From contig JASANE010017412.1 of the NCBI GenBank assembly GCA_030248225.1, positions 1 through 64,000 on the forward strand: DNA of 64,000 bases, given 5' to 3'. The notes beneath the pieces were generated by a model. It saw nothing but the letters and a program-made list of their open reading frames with translations. It was not told the DNA's origin and made no database searches. The translations under genes were made by a program, and so were the position numbers. Source of the stretch: Trileptium ribeirensis (Eukaryota > Nematoda > Enoplea > Enoplida > Thoracostomopsidae). Below are positions 25,161-38,342 of this stretch, in pieces; the first letter of the stretch is position 1, and every line of letters begins with the position of its first letter.

Positions 25161-26906
25161 CTAAAATAATGGTAAATATTCCGAGCTACGCATAAGATAG
25201 TCTTAGAAAAAATTCAGATGACAAGTCACGCTCATTTGAATGTTACGGTACTTCTTCCTAGCTGGGAATATTGAGGAAGATATCGTTTTTGCTCATTGCA
25301 CTATTCAGTTCGATTCCCTCTATGTTTCGACATAAATAGCAGTTTAAGACAGTTCAGATAGAAAATTACGTAGTTGCTCTGATATGTATTGTTGTCGTAG
25401 CAGTGATGCGACGAGGACATAGCTCTCCATTGCTGTACTTGCCCATAGAATGTGCAAAAACAGATAGGGCAGCACCAGTTTATCGAAGGTGTAAATGTAA
25501 AATTTATTATAATGTAATTATGTTGTGTAGTGTTCGCCTTCCAACTGAATTGATATACATAAACATATCTTTTTGGGACTAGTCTGTGCTGTTAAATAAA
25601 CGTTCAATTGGTGAGCAATGGGTTTATGGTGGTTCATTTTTATTTTGTTGTTAGAATATTTAGTTCTCGATACACATATTTCCATTGTCCTGTGTGGTGA
25701 TGTGTATATATGATCTTCCACGAGCAGGTTAACCAGATTGAGGCTTGAAATCCGGGTCCAGCCGGATCACGACGATTTCGAATTTAAGCTGGCGGGACAG
25801 GGCACGGGTAAAAGCAAAATCGAATTAACTGAAGTCATACTTACTTAGCACTTTTTGGTGAATGTGATTTGAACCCGATTGGACCAACATCATGTGTAAA
25901 AGTAGAACTGAGTTAAAATTTTCGAGCATTAACATTTTCAATATTTTTGTCATACGGCTGCGTCTTCATTATGGTAATTATTATAGTGCATCTAATCACG
26001 TTGTAAAAATCCTACCTAAGAATCGAATTGCTACAATGTTGATGCTGCAATTGTTACTAAACAGTTTACGCTTCCACTGGAAGCGCTAGGGGGAAAATCA
26101 TGAAATTTTTCTTTGTCTCTCGCTGTCATTCATAACAGATTTTCGGATGAACGGATTTCGACAAATTTTTTGTTCGACAGCAAAAGTGATGATGATGTGC
26201 CCTTTAGTTGAGCGGAATGCGAACAGCTACATACGACCACATCTTTCCGTGTCGAAATGGCAAAAACTTGTTTTAAGGGTTCGTTGCCAAATCTGAGCAT
26301 ACAGGTACCAGCGTTTCGATGGTGATGTACTAGTAATTATTAGTGACTAAATTTATCCAGTTTTTATGCTACTGAATAGATTTATCCAATTTTTACTTAA
26401 GATAGATTATTGTTTTGCCTAGCAGCACATACATCACTAAAACACAAGTTCTTTCGCGACACCCATAACCAATAAACCGAATTTCTTCAGCTTCTTACTG
26501 TTGCTTGAGATCATAGCGCGGCATTTATTGCTAAAATCCTTTGCTTGCATATTTATTCGGCTTTTGTAAAGGGTTAAATTAGTACGTTAAAGTTTTCGCA
26601 ATGTCGATGGCAAAAATCAGCATATATACCTATAGTAGTGATATAAACCGCGTAACTCGTTGATAAGTCATTTAGCGTCAAAACCATTGATTTTGGACTA
26701 ATACCGTGTATATAATGTTGCACTCAGTTATAACTTAAAATTGTTTGCACGACTTGGTGTTCTAAAATTATTCAATGTATGTCTCAGCCATTAAGTTTTA
26801 GATTTCGTTGTAGCGTGGTTAGTGTACGAAACTCGGGTTCATAAAATGTGTTCGGAACTATAAATTATATCACAAAGCATATTTCCGTTGAATATTGATG
26901 TTTCAG

Positions 26907-27053
26907 TGTGAAGGACAAGGTTTCGATACGCTACTTTTCTGTGGCATTGGTAAACGTTCTGTGGAAAGTGATAATAGAGACACTTCTTTGTATTCAGGCG
27001 GAGGCCGGGATCGCGATGATAAACGTTCGACAGAGAAATTCCGAAGCAACGAC
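26907..27053 (+). CDS. candidate exon with two dibasic KR sites
   Basis: After GATGTTTCAG (ends 26906) a phase-0 frame of 49 codons runs to AACGAC|GTATCT. It includes LLFCGIGKRSVES, SGGGRDRDDKRSTEK and no stop. The Gly-Lys-Arg and Lys-Arg sites resemble prohormone cleavage motifs, but there is no signal peptide or repeated peptide, so this is only a composition-based suggestion. Confidence 0.25.
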
Positions 27054-27803
27054 GTATCTGACGGTAGATGGTCATTCTTAATACTTACCAATGATACTCT
27101 CTACTCTTTAAACAACGTTTTTTGTGTGGGAAATGTTAAGTTGGACAAAGGAAGTGCTTAAAATCAAGCTATATTTATGAAAAAGTGTTTTTTTAAACCC
27201 ACCACCATCACTAGTTCCATTCAAATGGCGTGTAAAACATGCTAATACAATTGCAAATTACATTAAAGATGATGAGAATAGGAAAATGAATGTACAAAAT
27301 AAGTATGTTTTATATATTTATAATTACATTTATGTAGTATTCAGGAGAGCACTGATGTTCAACTGTGAGCCTAGGCTTCACATAAACAGGCAGGCTCATG
27401 AAGATAAGTAGATAACGTTTATTTACAATTAGGCATAGGTTTTTGCCTCAAAGCTTTATGGACAAAAGTTTATGCAATAACGCTAAGGTGAAAAACTAAA
27501 CATTACAGGTTGGGAATGAAGTTTGACGTGCTCATTGTCTTATATATTATATGTACAGGACAATTGGTTTTGACGTATGGTTGAAAATGCATTAATGGAA
27601 GTTTAATTGCTTTTGGTAATTTTATATTAGTCAAAATTGACTGATTTTTGATTAACTCTTTAACAGCCGAATTAATGTAAGTTCTATGTCTTGTTTTTGT
27701 CAATTTTATATCAGTCAAAATAGGCTAATTTTATATTAACAAAATTGGCTAATGAACACCCGAATTAATTTGTGTATCGTGCTATGTTTGACAAACTCAA
27801 TTG

Positions 27804-29165
27804 GGCACTACTGGAATATCTGTGTCTACAGTAAGACAATGCTACGGTATTATTACTGCACAAAACTTAATCACTTAAATAGTTCAATTCCATTTTTTAT
27901 TGGCTAAAACATAGTCTTTTTATTAACAAGTAATATTAATATACAGCCAATAACACCGTTAACACTGTTAAGACATATGGCCAATCAAAAATGTTTTTGG
28001 CGGAATTGTGATTTTTTTCGCGCCTTTGTGTAACTGCCAATTAAAAAGATTTTTTACACACACACTTTTTGTAATGCTGTTGGACCACCTTTTGGACATC
28101 TTGGTGGACAAAGACCGCGTGTTACGGTGGTGCCAGCAACACGGATTGTTTCGGCAGCAGCCAATTCCTTGCGAGATCTGCGGAAATTTAATGCATCTGA
28201 TAAAGCGCAACCAAGTTCAGGTAAGAATTTCACATAAAGCAAAGATTCAGGAACATAGGGGCTAGTATGGGCGTATGCTCTCTCCACAATCTAAGCTTTC
28301 GTATTAAATTCGTATTAAGCTTCCTCTTTAGTCAAGTTCCCAAGTGCGTGAGATTTTTTTAGGGAAAACGCGTACTTAATTGAATGGATGCACTTAATTG
28401 AAGAACTTTGTATGCCCTACCAATGGAGCTGTCACAAATCATGTAGAATGTTATTGGAAGAATGCTAAGATGAAATTAAAATCTATGTGTAGGGTTTCTT
28501 CCAATACTATTGAAAGCCATCTTGATGATTCATGTGGAGAGAACTTTATGGTAAAACAGGAACAGACCTGCAATTGTCGGTCCTAAATCAGTTGCACTAA
28601 CAATTTTTGTCAATATAGCTTAGCAGTCGCAGTTGCGGCCGCCCCATATGTTACTTAGGCCAAATGTCTGTTCCGCCTCTGCTCCATCGTGCAATCCTGC
28701 GTACGGCTCCGGGTGTCGCTAACGTTAATTTTAATATTACTCAGAGAATCATAGTGCTATGTAGCTTTTTAGTTCGCCCCATCTGGATTTGCTGCATCCG
28801 CTACGGGGAATAAAGGAAAAACCCAAAAAGCATCAATCCAAGTTCCGCCACCCTATAACGGAGTGGGAGCTTGAATTGATCCTTAGGGGGAAACTAGATT
28901 CGATGAACATATCATTCACTTAACTTCAAAAATATATAAAAAATGTTTTTCCCTTAGCGGAAATCTTGGCAGGGATTCTCCTTTTTTCAAAATTTTGCTC
29001 CTGGAAATGTAAAAAACAATTTCAACGTGAATTTTGGATAATAATTTCATCGTGATACACCCAAAACGTTGATTTGTAATCTACTAATTGTATGTGTGTA
29101 TGTAAGAGTGTTATTGGCTGTATATTAATATTACTTACTGTAGACGCAGATATTCCAGTAGTGCC
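27804..29165 (+). mobile_element. Merlin-like DNA transposon, decayed
   Basis: The inverted ends begin GGCACTACTGGAATATCTG (27804 and, complemented, ending 29165). The 8-bp target duplication CTCAATTG lies at 27796-27803 and 29166-29173. The inverted repeat resumes inside (TAATATTAATATACAGCCAA near 27930, complement near 29115), the left arm having gained about 90 bases. The interior carries a transposase remnant of the ISXO2/IS1595-like type. Merlin elements are known for 8-9-bp duplications and this transposase class, so ends and content agree. Confidence 0.78.
28074..28586 (+). pseudogene. ISXO2-like (Merlin) transposase remnant
   Basis: The first fragment, 28074-28220, reads DRVLRWCQQHGLFR and PCEICGNLMHLIKR: the N-terminal helix and CxxC zinc-ribbon start of ISXO2-like transposases, ending at a donor-like GTAAGA. 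The second, about 28398-28530, reads FVCPTNGAVTNHVECYWKN and SNTIESHLDD, the C-terminal segment in which the Glu of NHVE is the expected third catalytic acid. A one-base deletion after HLDD destroys the usual FMWR ending. The central part with the first two catalytic Asp residues is absent, so it is dead. Family assignment rests on these motifs only. Confidence 0.7.
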
Positions 29166-29395
29166 CTCAATTGGGCACTAGGGATAGAACCTAACTTAAT
29201 TCCTGCGTTCAAGGGATAAATTATAATAGAGGATGGGTATATTAAGTTGATCAAAAGATTTCGAACTCTCGTGATTGTCAAAGGAAACATCATTCAGAAC
29301 CAAGATTAAGTTTCGATTTTGTTTTTGGATTGATTTCAGTAAAAAGCTTGATAATGCTGAGCGAACAAATTACTTGTGTTAGTAATGCATATCAT

Positions 29396-29840
29396 TTACG
29401 AAAAGATGCGTGCGCGCGGTCCGAATTATGTCACGCGTCAATTTGAGCTCGTTCGGGTGAACAATAGCCCATCTAGACTATTATCTTACAAATTAATAGC
29501 TTAGCTAGCCTCAATGTGACAAACGGGGAGTCTAGCTAGGCTGTATGTGACAAATTGGGCGTCCGACTGAACTGTCGATCAATATATTTAGTATAAATAT
29601 TTTTTGTTGTAGACAATTTATACTAATACGTTTCTTATATTTTATTATTATTATAGCATAACCCTGCGTAACGAATGCATAATCCGGCTCGACTGTCGCT
29701 GAAAAATGCATGCATAGCCTAGCTAGGCCACGCAAAAATATTATAGTAGAGCTGGACTGTATGCGTGACATCCTAGCTAGTTCATTTTGATGCGTGACAT
29801 ATTTAGGTCCACATGCGCGCGTCTTATCGTAAATGATGCA
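29396..29840. mobile_element. MITE with TGCATNATTTACG termini, TAA duplication
   Basis: Begins TGCATATCATTTACGAAAAG and ends CTTATCGTAAATGATGCA; TAA at 29393-29395 and 29841-29843. GCTAGCTAGGC-like words recur inside. A truncated relative lies at 20866-21295. Confidence 0.78.
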
Positions 29841-30189
29841 TAAAGGTTTGTTTACTTGATAGCGTTGTCTTGCTATGACAATGCAGCTAGGCTGTTACTC
29901 TTTGGTTGTGAATTTGATGCTGTGTTATTTGGGATCTTGGTTATAGACGACGGTCAACAAAAGCGCGAAGCTCACCACAGCCGTGTTTATCGTCGTTTAA
30001 AGACCCGAAGCTCAAACAACTTCGCCTAAATAACTTGTAATTATAAAAAAGACAAAACTTTTTTGAGACTTGCAAACTGTTTTATTTTATTTTGTCATAT
30101 CTTGTTTACAACCACGCCTGAATTACTTCTAATTGTTAATTTTTGCGACTTGCTAACTAATATTTTATCTTTTCTTTTTATATCTTAAT

Positions 30190-31150
30190 GTGGCCCGTAA
30201 GATAATATTGGCCAGTAATATGAGTAACAGTTTTAAGCCAATATAATTTCAAACAGCCGAGATAAGGTGTCGAGATCAAGAGTAAAAGCAGAAGTATTTC
30301 ATTTATGGGCCCCGATTGTTGTTATATACTGTACAAGTTCAACTAAAAAGACAGTTTTAAGCCAATATAATATAATCAAACATCCGAGATAAGGTGTCGA
30401 GATCAAGAGTAAAAGCAGAAGTATTTCATTTATGGGCCCCGATTGTTGTTATATACTGTACAAGTTCAACTAAAAAGACAGTTTTATGCCAATATAATAT
30501 AATCAAACAGCCGAGATAAGGTGTCGAGATCACGAGTAAAAGCAGAAGTATTTCATTTATGGGCCCCGATTGTTGTTATATACTGTACAAGTTCAACTAA
30601 AAAGACAGTTTTAAGCCAATATAATATAATCAAGCAGCCGAGATAAGGTGTCGAGATCAAGAGTAAAAGCAGAAGTATTTAATTTATGGGCCCCGATTGT
30701 TGTTATATACTGTACAAGTTCAACTAAAAAGACAGTTTTATGCCAATATAATATAATCAAACAGCCGAGATAAGGTGTCGAGATCAAGAGTAAAAGCAGA
30801 AGTATTTCATTTATGGGCCCCGATTGTTGTTGTATACTGTACAAGTTCAACTAAAAAGACAGTTTTATGCCAATATAATATAATCAAACAGCCGAGATAA
30901 GGTGTCGAGATCAAGAGTAAAACCAGAAGTATTTCATTTATGGGCCCCGATTGTTGTTATATCACTGTACAAATTCAACTAAAGAGACAAAAAAACAAAA
31001 GCAACCAAACTCTACAGCAGCTGAACTCGACTGACAATGAATTTACAATGTCAAAGTCAATTATAGCTCATATGCAAATTAGTTTGGACTGACAGCTTAA
31101 AAAGAAAAATTTAAAATTATAATAATGCATTATGCATTATTATTGCGCTA
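30190..31150 (+). repeat. dispersed repeat, copy 2 with expanded array
   Basis: Same block order as 9650-10300, without the MITE, but with the central unit amplified to six copies at 30227-30985. Confidence 0.8.
30227..30985 (+). repeat. tandem array, 6 copies of a 127-bp unit
   Basis: Units begin ACAGTTTTA at 30227, 30351, 30478, 30605, 30732 and 30859; spacings are 124 then 127 four times. Copies 2-6 differ by only a few bases, so the expansion is recent. Each contains GGTGTCGAGATCAAGAGTAA and ATGGGCCCCGATTG. Confidence 0.92.
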
Positions 31151-31677
31151 ATAATATATTATTATGACATTATATAACAAAACTCAAAAACAATTGAAGT
31201 ATTACCCTGCTAGCTAAGTAATTTTCGGCATACACCTAAGCCAAAAAATTAAAAAATTAATAATAAATAAATTTCTTTGGATGCTGATGATTGCCATGTA
31301 AAAACACAAACAAATACAAAGTATAATGCCAACAAAATGTAAACATAAAGGAAAATTTTATATTTTAATTACCTTTAATTCTGTATCTTGTTATATAGTT
31401 TTGTGGTGAATAGCCAAAATAAAACTTGAAACTAAACAAATTCACGATTCAACGTAAGAAATGGCTGATATCCACTGTAGAACATAAACAAAATAGTACG
31501 ATTTTCAACTCGCTTCTGCACAAAATTTTGCCAAGTGGCGTGAACCGAGGCTCGCTTTGTTCGGTTGTTCGCTTTGTTCGCGTGAACCGAGGCTCGCAAC
31601 ACGGTACGTCAGATCTTCTCTGGCATACAAATTGGCGGGCATTACCAGTGTCCCCCGCGGAGATCTAAATCGAAAAG

Positions 31678-32394
31678 TCTTGACAAACACTGACCCAACG
31701 TTAAGCAGATTACAACTTTGAGTTTTATACATAGATTTTGCACCACTTACCCGTGAACATCGTACGCCTAGACAGATCTCCTTTGGTGATATCGCGTCTT
31801 GTCATATTCAGCAGCACGATCTTTCATGGCTGGTTAGCACAAAACGCAACACAAAAACTTGAAGAAAACTTATTGTGACAGTTGTAAAGGTATAAGTTGT
31901 ACTGTCCTGATAAATTTTTCACGCAATCATTGGATGAGATACAATAATATTTGTGATAGAATATATTTCATTATGCAGGTTTACACTGTAAAACTAGTTT
32001 TTCGGGGAATTTTATTTTGGTGGTAACTACTCACGCCCCAAGAGGGGGTATGGAAGGTCACCACTGAGGCTTTGCATTACCGCAGCGTGCAACGCCGACC
32101 CATTCCCTCCGCACGCCTCTCGCACCGAAATCCGGTTGGCGGCTATTCAGTAAGATTTGCTAACGCCATTGTTGGAAAATGTATAAAGGTTGTTGTAAGG
32201 TGACCAAGCAGCAAATAATGTCTCCAACATGGAAAATTGATTTTTTTCTCTCATAGTGCCTCGCGTATAATGATGCAGCGTACCCTATGAAACGATAAAC
32301 TTGTCGTGTTTGTCGTTCGGCGTGAGTTCGCACGTACGTTGTTATTCGGTCGTTTTGCGAGCCTTTTTAAGAAGCCGGACTTTAGGCCATAGCA
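31678..32394 (+). repeat. dispersed repeat pair, copy 2
   Basis: See 14516-15230. Immediately after the shared AGGCCATAG the sequence changes to CAGGGCGTAGCCAGGAATTC, which looks like the end of a different, hAT-like repeat continuing to about 32480. Confidence 0.72.
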
Positions 32395-32636
32395 GGGCGT
32401 AGCCAGGAATTCTGAACTGGGTGGCACCGTGACTTTCTGGAGGGGCACTCCTTGCATGATAGAAGTAGGTATATCGTCCGAAATTTGAACTTATTCTTGT
32501 GACCATGCAAACAAATTATACCCAACTTATACCTATTTCAAACAACTTAAAAATCAAAATAGTTGGATCCTACTATGTTTCGCATGAAATTTGTCTAAAG
32601 AAGGTTTCCATATTCAATTTTTCCAAATATCCATGA

Positions 32637-35205
32637 AGGACAAAAAGAAAAGGTTAAACATTCGGTATAGTTGCTGAGGATTGCTGCAAAAACACGAATT
32701 AGAAGTCTTTTAGGTCGTATTTTATAATTTTTGTACTCTAAAATGAATTTAATACCGCTCTAAACGCTTATACATATACAACAACGAGTTTTTGCTGTCG
32801 ACCATTTATAAGAAACGCTCGTCCAACTTAACATTCATTGGTAATTTTGGAAAGGATTAACAGTCTCTTTCTAGGCATTTCAAAACATAACTGGAGGTCG
32901 CTGCAGTCTTTCCGAGATATTAACAAAATCAACCTGGGATTTCCTGTGTTCTTTTCAGAAAACCACAGCTTTTAAACATTGTGATTTTAGACATTTTGAT
33001 GTTCGAGTTGCGCATTGAATATCTAATTACTGTAAATAATATCACAACTTTGGATGGATTGTATTCGATACGTTTTGCACAAATATATATAATAATTTGC
33101 AGCAATAATGGAAACTCCAAAGCTCCGTGTAGATCAGTGATAGATCTAAAGAATTGGAATTTCCAAGAGGTCCATGTAGAAATTTTCCCACTGATACCAA
33201 ACTTGCCTAGGTTTGCAGGAATAAAAATGTGAAGTCCGAACGCAGTGAGGTCACGACCTACAGAATTTTAAGAAAATTTAGGATTTTTAGTCTGCACAAA
33301 TAGACTTTAGAGGATCGGTACTATGAATTGCTGTTAAAATTCATTTGTCAAATTTTGCATTGATATGTCGGTATCGGACAATGCATATTTTTATGGTCAT
33401 TTAAGCAACGTTAACGCTATAAATTGCACACCATGTTGAAATTTTGTCCCTGCATGGTCACCAGCATACCATTGTGTATGGTGCTCGGAAGCGCAATACT
33501 ATAACAGAATATACAGGAAGGTGTCACCGATATCAAATGCTATATACTATGGTGTCTGGCACACACTATATTTTTAGGTAATTTAAAAAAGGCGGGAAAA
33601 TTTCTACAACGAAATTTCAAATTATATATTCACTGTCGTAGTGTTTCGTATTCATTAACGGGGCTGCGATGGGCGCACGGGCAAAAGTTTAGCTACATGG
33701 CATGTTTATAACGCGAAAACAGCAAATAAAACCTTTCCCAGGGACTGTTGTTGTCATGGGATGTGACTGTGTCTATGACACCACACAGAAAAGTTGATTG
33801 TGTCCTGGGCACCATATTTAATAACTTAAAACATAGTCGTTGTGTTCTATTACTCTGTACCTTTGGTGGTGTTGCGCAGGTTATACGTGGACAAAACTTC
33901 CACATTGCCGGCAGCGTATAACGTGAATGTTGTATAATAAGAAATGCGGGTCATTTTTTAAAAAAAATATTTGTTGAAAGAAAGCCATGTTTTTGACCAA
34001 AAAACCCAATTCAGTGTTTCTGCCAGAAAATTTTTCCGATGGTTGCAGGTTGATTTCTCACACTTCTGTATACTGGAATTATAAGGAATACTGGTCATTT
34101 TTTTTAAATTGGACAAAAAACAAGTTTTTTGAACAAAAACCTCATTGTTTTCCGCCAGAAAATTTTACCTGAAGGGGAGTTCCCACTCACTGTGGGAGCA
34201 ACTCAACTTATCCGAACTGGTGGTTGCAAGTTGAATTTTCTAAACTACCTGGGAGGACAATATTCAAGCAAAACTGAAAGGGCTTTAGCTCCAAGTGCTG
34301 ACTTCTTCGCTTCATTTGCCTGAACATTCATGAAAAATTCACAGATTGCATGGTTGACGAAGGTTCAACTGATTTTCATATGTTGAAAATGTAATTTTAA
34401 CAATTATTTACTGCACATTTTCAATGCAGCTTACACTAAAAGGAAAGATAAACTGCAAATTTCTCACGTGAATATGGCCATTTATAAACTTGACTAAACC
34501 TGGAAGAGTGAAAGTTTTGATTAAGTATTTACAACACGACCAATCGTTTTTTAAATAAAATGGCACATAAAAACCATGATATAAATATTATGATCCAAAT
34601 ATGATATAAGTACATGGTCCATATACCTTAATCCAAAGCGGATCATATCAATACCGGAAGAATCAATGATGCTTCATTAAAATATTCAGAAAAACTATGG
34701 TTCGCCAAGTTTTGAAATTCAACTTAGCCTCACGCATATTTTTACAACTAATACAATTCTGAAACTTACCCTATGCAATATTCAAACAATAATAAGCAAA
34801 CTTACCAGTAGTAATTAGAATTTTACAAGCGAAAAGCCGACTAACTTGCGTAGAATAAATTCAGGAATGACCAGCTTTAACTAGAAATTTTGCTGTTTTC
34901 TACCTGCTAGTTTTGGCATTCTGTTGTCGAACCACTTTCATTGCACCCAGGCTTTTTGCTAAAATATGTTAAAACTGAGTTAATAAATTTTGAAATTCTG
35001 TTGTAAGAATATTAGGCATAGAAAAGTCTTTCAGGAAACATTAACTAGCCTTCCCACAATTTGGGGCTCATGACCCCGTATTTTATCGACTTTCCTGTCA
35101 ACAACTAAAAGCTTGAATACTGATTAAACTAATTCCTTATACACAATTTGAGCTTTGAGAACTTTAGAAACTATAATCATTAAAGGCTCGACCTATAATT
35201 GTCTT
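32637..35205 (-). repeat. composite repeat copy B, inverted relative to copy A
   Basis: Same blocks as copy A on the opposite strand, about 10 kb away. It has one 115-bp unit instead of four, lacks the 20866 MITE, and keeps about 500 bases (near 33850-34400) missing from A, within which two loosely similar blocks beginning GGTCATTTTTT sit at 33951 and 34092. Confidence 0.78.
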
Positions 35206-36560
35206 ATAAAGAGTAATTACACAAACATAATGCCAGCAAAATTAATAATATTTGATACTATTATAGTAAGGTAATATAATAAGGAGTAGAAAATTCGTAG
35301 TAAAAAGTGATATAAAAGAAAAAACAAGAGAAAACCAACACAACACATCTTAACAGAAATATATATTAAACTAAACAGCAAAGAAAAACGTCGTACAACT
35401 CGTCGTCCAATCGAATAATAATAATTATTACTTCAGCCAAAATGGCTGCTGGTTCATGCGCAAATTACCTAGAAAAGCAAAATTTATTTAGTGACAATAT
35501 TTATTATTTAGTAATATTATTATATACTTTGAAAATGAATTTTTAGGAAATTTTAAATTTGAAATAAGAGAAATTTAAGGGTGTTTTACCGGAATTAGGT
35601 GAACGCCCAACCGGGGATGGGTGGTTAAGACCCCAGTGAACCATTTTGGATGTTTTAGAAATTGTATAACGTTGGAAAAGATTGAATATCAGAATATTCG
35701 AACTCAGGGAAAATAGTAGAAATTAGGGGACACCAAAGGTTAAGAAAATAGAATTATGAGATAGTTAGGGTGCCCTTAGTCCAGGGAACGATAAAATGTA
35801 GTCCAATAGTAAGGTAAAAGTTGTCCCCAATTAATGAAACCCGAATATATTTATAAATTTGAAAATAAAGTGAAAAAGTTGATTTTTAGTTAAAATGGAG
35901 TATTGTGTCAGGGTATAGAAGTAATGTATCACCAGATAGGAGTAAATAAGTAGCCCACCCAAGTGGAGATATGTATCGCCTTACCGAGAATGGAATATAA
36001 TATACCCCATCGGGAGGAATTAAGAAATCCGAGAGAATTGTTTTATTTGAACCAAAAGTAAGGGAATTTGTGAATTCCCGTCCTTGTTTGGGAGGTAATA
36101 ATTCCCGAAATAGGAGTAAAATGGGGTGGTTACCCAAGGTGTGGCCGCGTGCCGTGCCGCTCGGGAAGCATAACCACCACCCCTTTTGGGAAAGTTTTAA
36201 AAATGGAATTAATTTTGGTATTTGGTTTGAAAATATTGAGTATTATCAAATTTTAGTTTCAAATTAGTATTTTGAAATATAGGAACCAGGTAGCCCAAAT
36301 GAAGAAAATTAAGAATCCCCATGCCCAAAATAGTAGAAAATGTTCTATCAAGAGACATAATAAGGGTCGTCCTCTGGGAGAGTCAAGGTCTCCACAGGGA
36401 AGGAAAATTAATTCATGTTAGTTTTAGGGTTGAAGTTGAAATGAGTGAAGTGTGATGTCTTGGGGAGAGGAAATACAAGGTTGGACCTGCCCAAAAGTTG
36501 ATAAGTATACTTAACATACTAATAAACTTTTTAATATCGTCTTTGGTGTCCTAGTTTTTT
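35206..36560. other. unassigned, G-skewed sequence with a hairpin
   Basis: From about 35550 the + strand becomes rich in G and A with many GGG words. A GGGGTGGTTA / TAACCACCACCCC inverted repeat sits at about 36123-36183. AATAAACTTTTTAATATCG near 36522 looks like a polyadenylation context. It may be part of an LTR or other element, but I could not find paired ends. Confidence 0.35.
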
Positions 36561-38261
36561 GGACCCTAGTGTTTAGAGTAGGCACTGTCGGAGCTTAATC
36601 TTCTGCGGCGGTGTAGCTTCGTGCTTACGCTACGCTCTGACCCCCAGCGACTACTATAATACACGAAAGATAGAATTTAGGCCACCAATTAATACTACAC
36701 TGACAGCTGGGGTACGCGAGCTCGTGGTCTGGCGTACCAGGAAAGTGGTGATAGTTTGCTAGTGTCTCCTACTTCGGGGTTGCTCCAACGACCTTAACAG
36801 CTCAGCACACACCGATGTTGCTTTATTACGCTCCTTTCTATCGAGTTCAACGACAGCCAACGGGTCTTAAACGTTTATTTATAACTATAACGAAGTGCTG
36901 ATTTTCCACGGCGTTCCTAAGCTGCGATTCGCTGATGTTTATTCGCAAGAAGAAAGGAAACAAAAAATATAGATTAAAACCAGAGTTGAATTTAAACATT
37001 CGGTCAGTTGGCTAGACTTAAAGTTCGAGCTTCTAAATAGGTTTCGTAGCACTCCGCAAGCTTTACATAAGGAACACAATTCGATATCACCCGTTAATTA
37101 TTACGTATGTAGATGCTAGTTAATATGAAAGAATAATACGTCCGTGACACACACCCTTTTCTAACTAATAACGTTTACCATAGGTGTTTTCACCCGATGC
37201 GGCAGCATAACACCTGTATTTAACACTTTTCTAACCGGCACTTGTATTCGAACATGAAGGCAATAGTATCTAATCAACACTCACTTTCAACCAAACGCTC
37301 GGTAATACTACTATAGCGCGTCTTCATAACATAACACCAAACCAGGCGCCCGGTAATTTGAAGTTAAATCCAAAATCGTCAAGTCTGCGGACTAGCTATA
37401 GCTAGATAACCATAAACACAATAAAGGATAATAGGCAAAAATACCGAATCGTTCAGTCGCAATAATGATATATCCAAAAAAACCTCAGCCGCATAGGTGA
37501 ATTTGCCGTACTAACAATAGAACAACGCAATAAATTGGTTTTAACACTCTGAAGTCACTAGATTTTCGATTGTCACACGATTACCTTCAACCTACACTCG
37601 TTATTGCACGCATTAATTAATTAACTCAAGAACAACCATTGGGAGACATAGGTAGCATCCGTAAAACATTAGCAAGGCCATAGGCGTAAAGATTTCCATT
37701 TTTTATGTTAGGTTTAAATAGAATAAATATCTCGCGTATTTCGCTAAGCCCTAGAAACAACTCGCAGAACCATGTCAGCAGTGATAGTCATCTTACTGAT
37801 ATTCTGTATTGAACAAAACTCAATCCAATCCTACGCTAACTAGACCGCAAAAATTCTCCAACGTAACGCATGTACGTCTAAACCATTATAACACGCCGTC
37901 CTCCTTAGCTAAGTCACCTATCACTTTAAATCATCCCTTAAATTCCATTGAGAGCGAAAATGCCAAAGTCATTGAATAGCGACGTCGAACTCAGAATAAC
38001 ACGTAAACCACTACAAAACCGTAATAATACGTTGACAAAACTAGCTAAGTCACTCGTTTCGAATTAAATTAAAACATAACTAATCGCCTACCACATAATA
38101 AATCAAATTCAATACCAAAAACAAGTAAAATAGTTAGTAATAATCACATCGCCACGTAGGCGCCAACAAACAGTACCCTGCACTGTATTAAAGATATACG
38201 CGATCACCGCGACAATAACAACCTATATATTATATATTTATTATATAATTTAGAAAAATTT
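36561..38261. other. unassigned, C-skewed sequence
   Basis: Here C clearly exceeds G on the + strand (for example about 19 C to 8 G at 37861-37920), opposite to both neighbours. No coding frame or repeat partner recognised. Confidence 0.4.
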
Positions 38262-38342
38262 TTATGGAAAATTTAAAATGAGAAATGGGGTGGAAAGGTG
38301 GGGTGTGGCTTGAGAAAAGTAGAGAGGGGGTAGTGAAATTTC

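Larger units (their letters stand above)
22892..27795. other. mostly unassigned sequence with three candidate exons
   Basis: Apart from the candidate exons at 23183, 24918 and 26907, I see only AT-rich sequence and scattered TTAGGC-like words near 23860-24060, too irregular for a telomere-type array. A loose duplication of about 105 bases (GTCAAAAT..GAATTAAT words) lies at 27620-27780. Confidence 0.4.

Noticed and set aside
26907..27053. Neuropeptide precursor based on Gly-Lys-Arg and Lys-Arg sites
   Set aside because: No signal peptide, no repeated peptide and only two sites; kept only as an anonymous exon candidate.
33951..34200. Tandem duplication of about 141 bases starting GGTCATTTTTT
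   Set aside because: Similarity is limited to T-rich words and one CCAGAAAATTTT block; too weak to call an array.
36500..38250. LTR retrotransposon with AATAAA and TGT-type ends
   Set aside because: No matching second LTR, primer-binding site or coding region could be found in the window.
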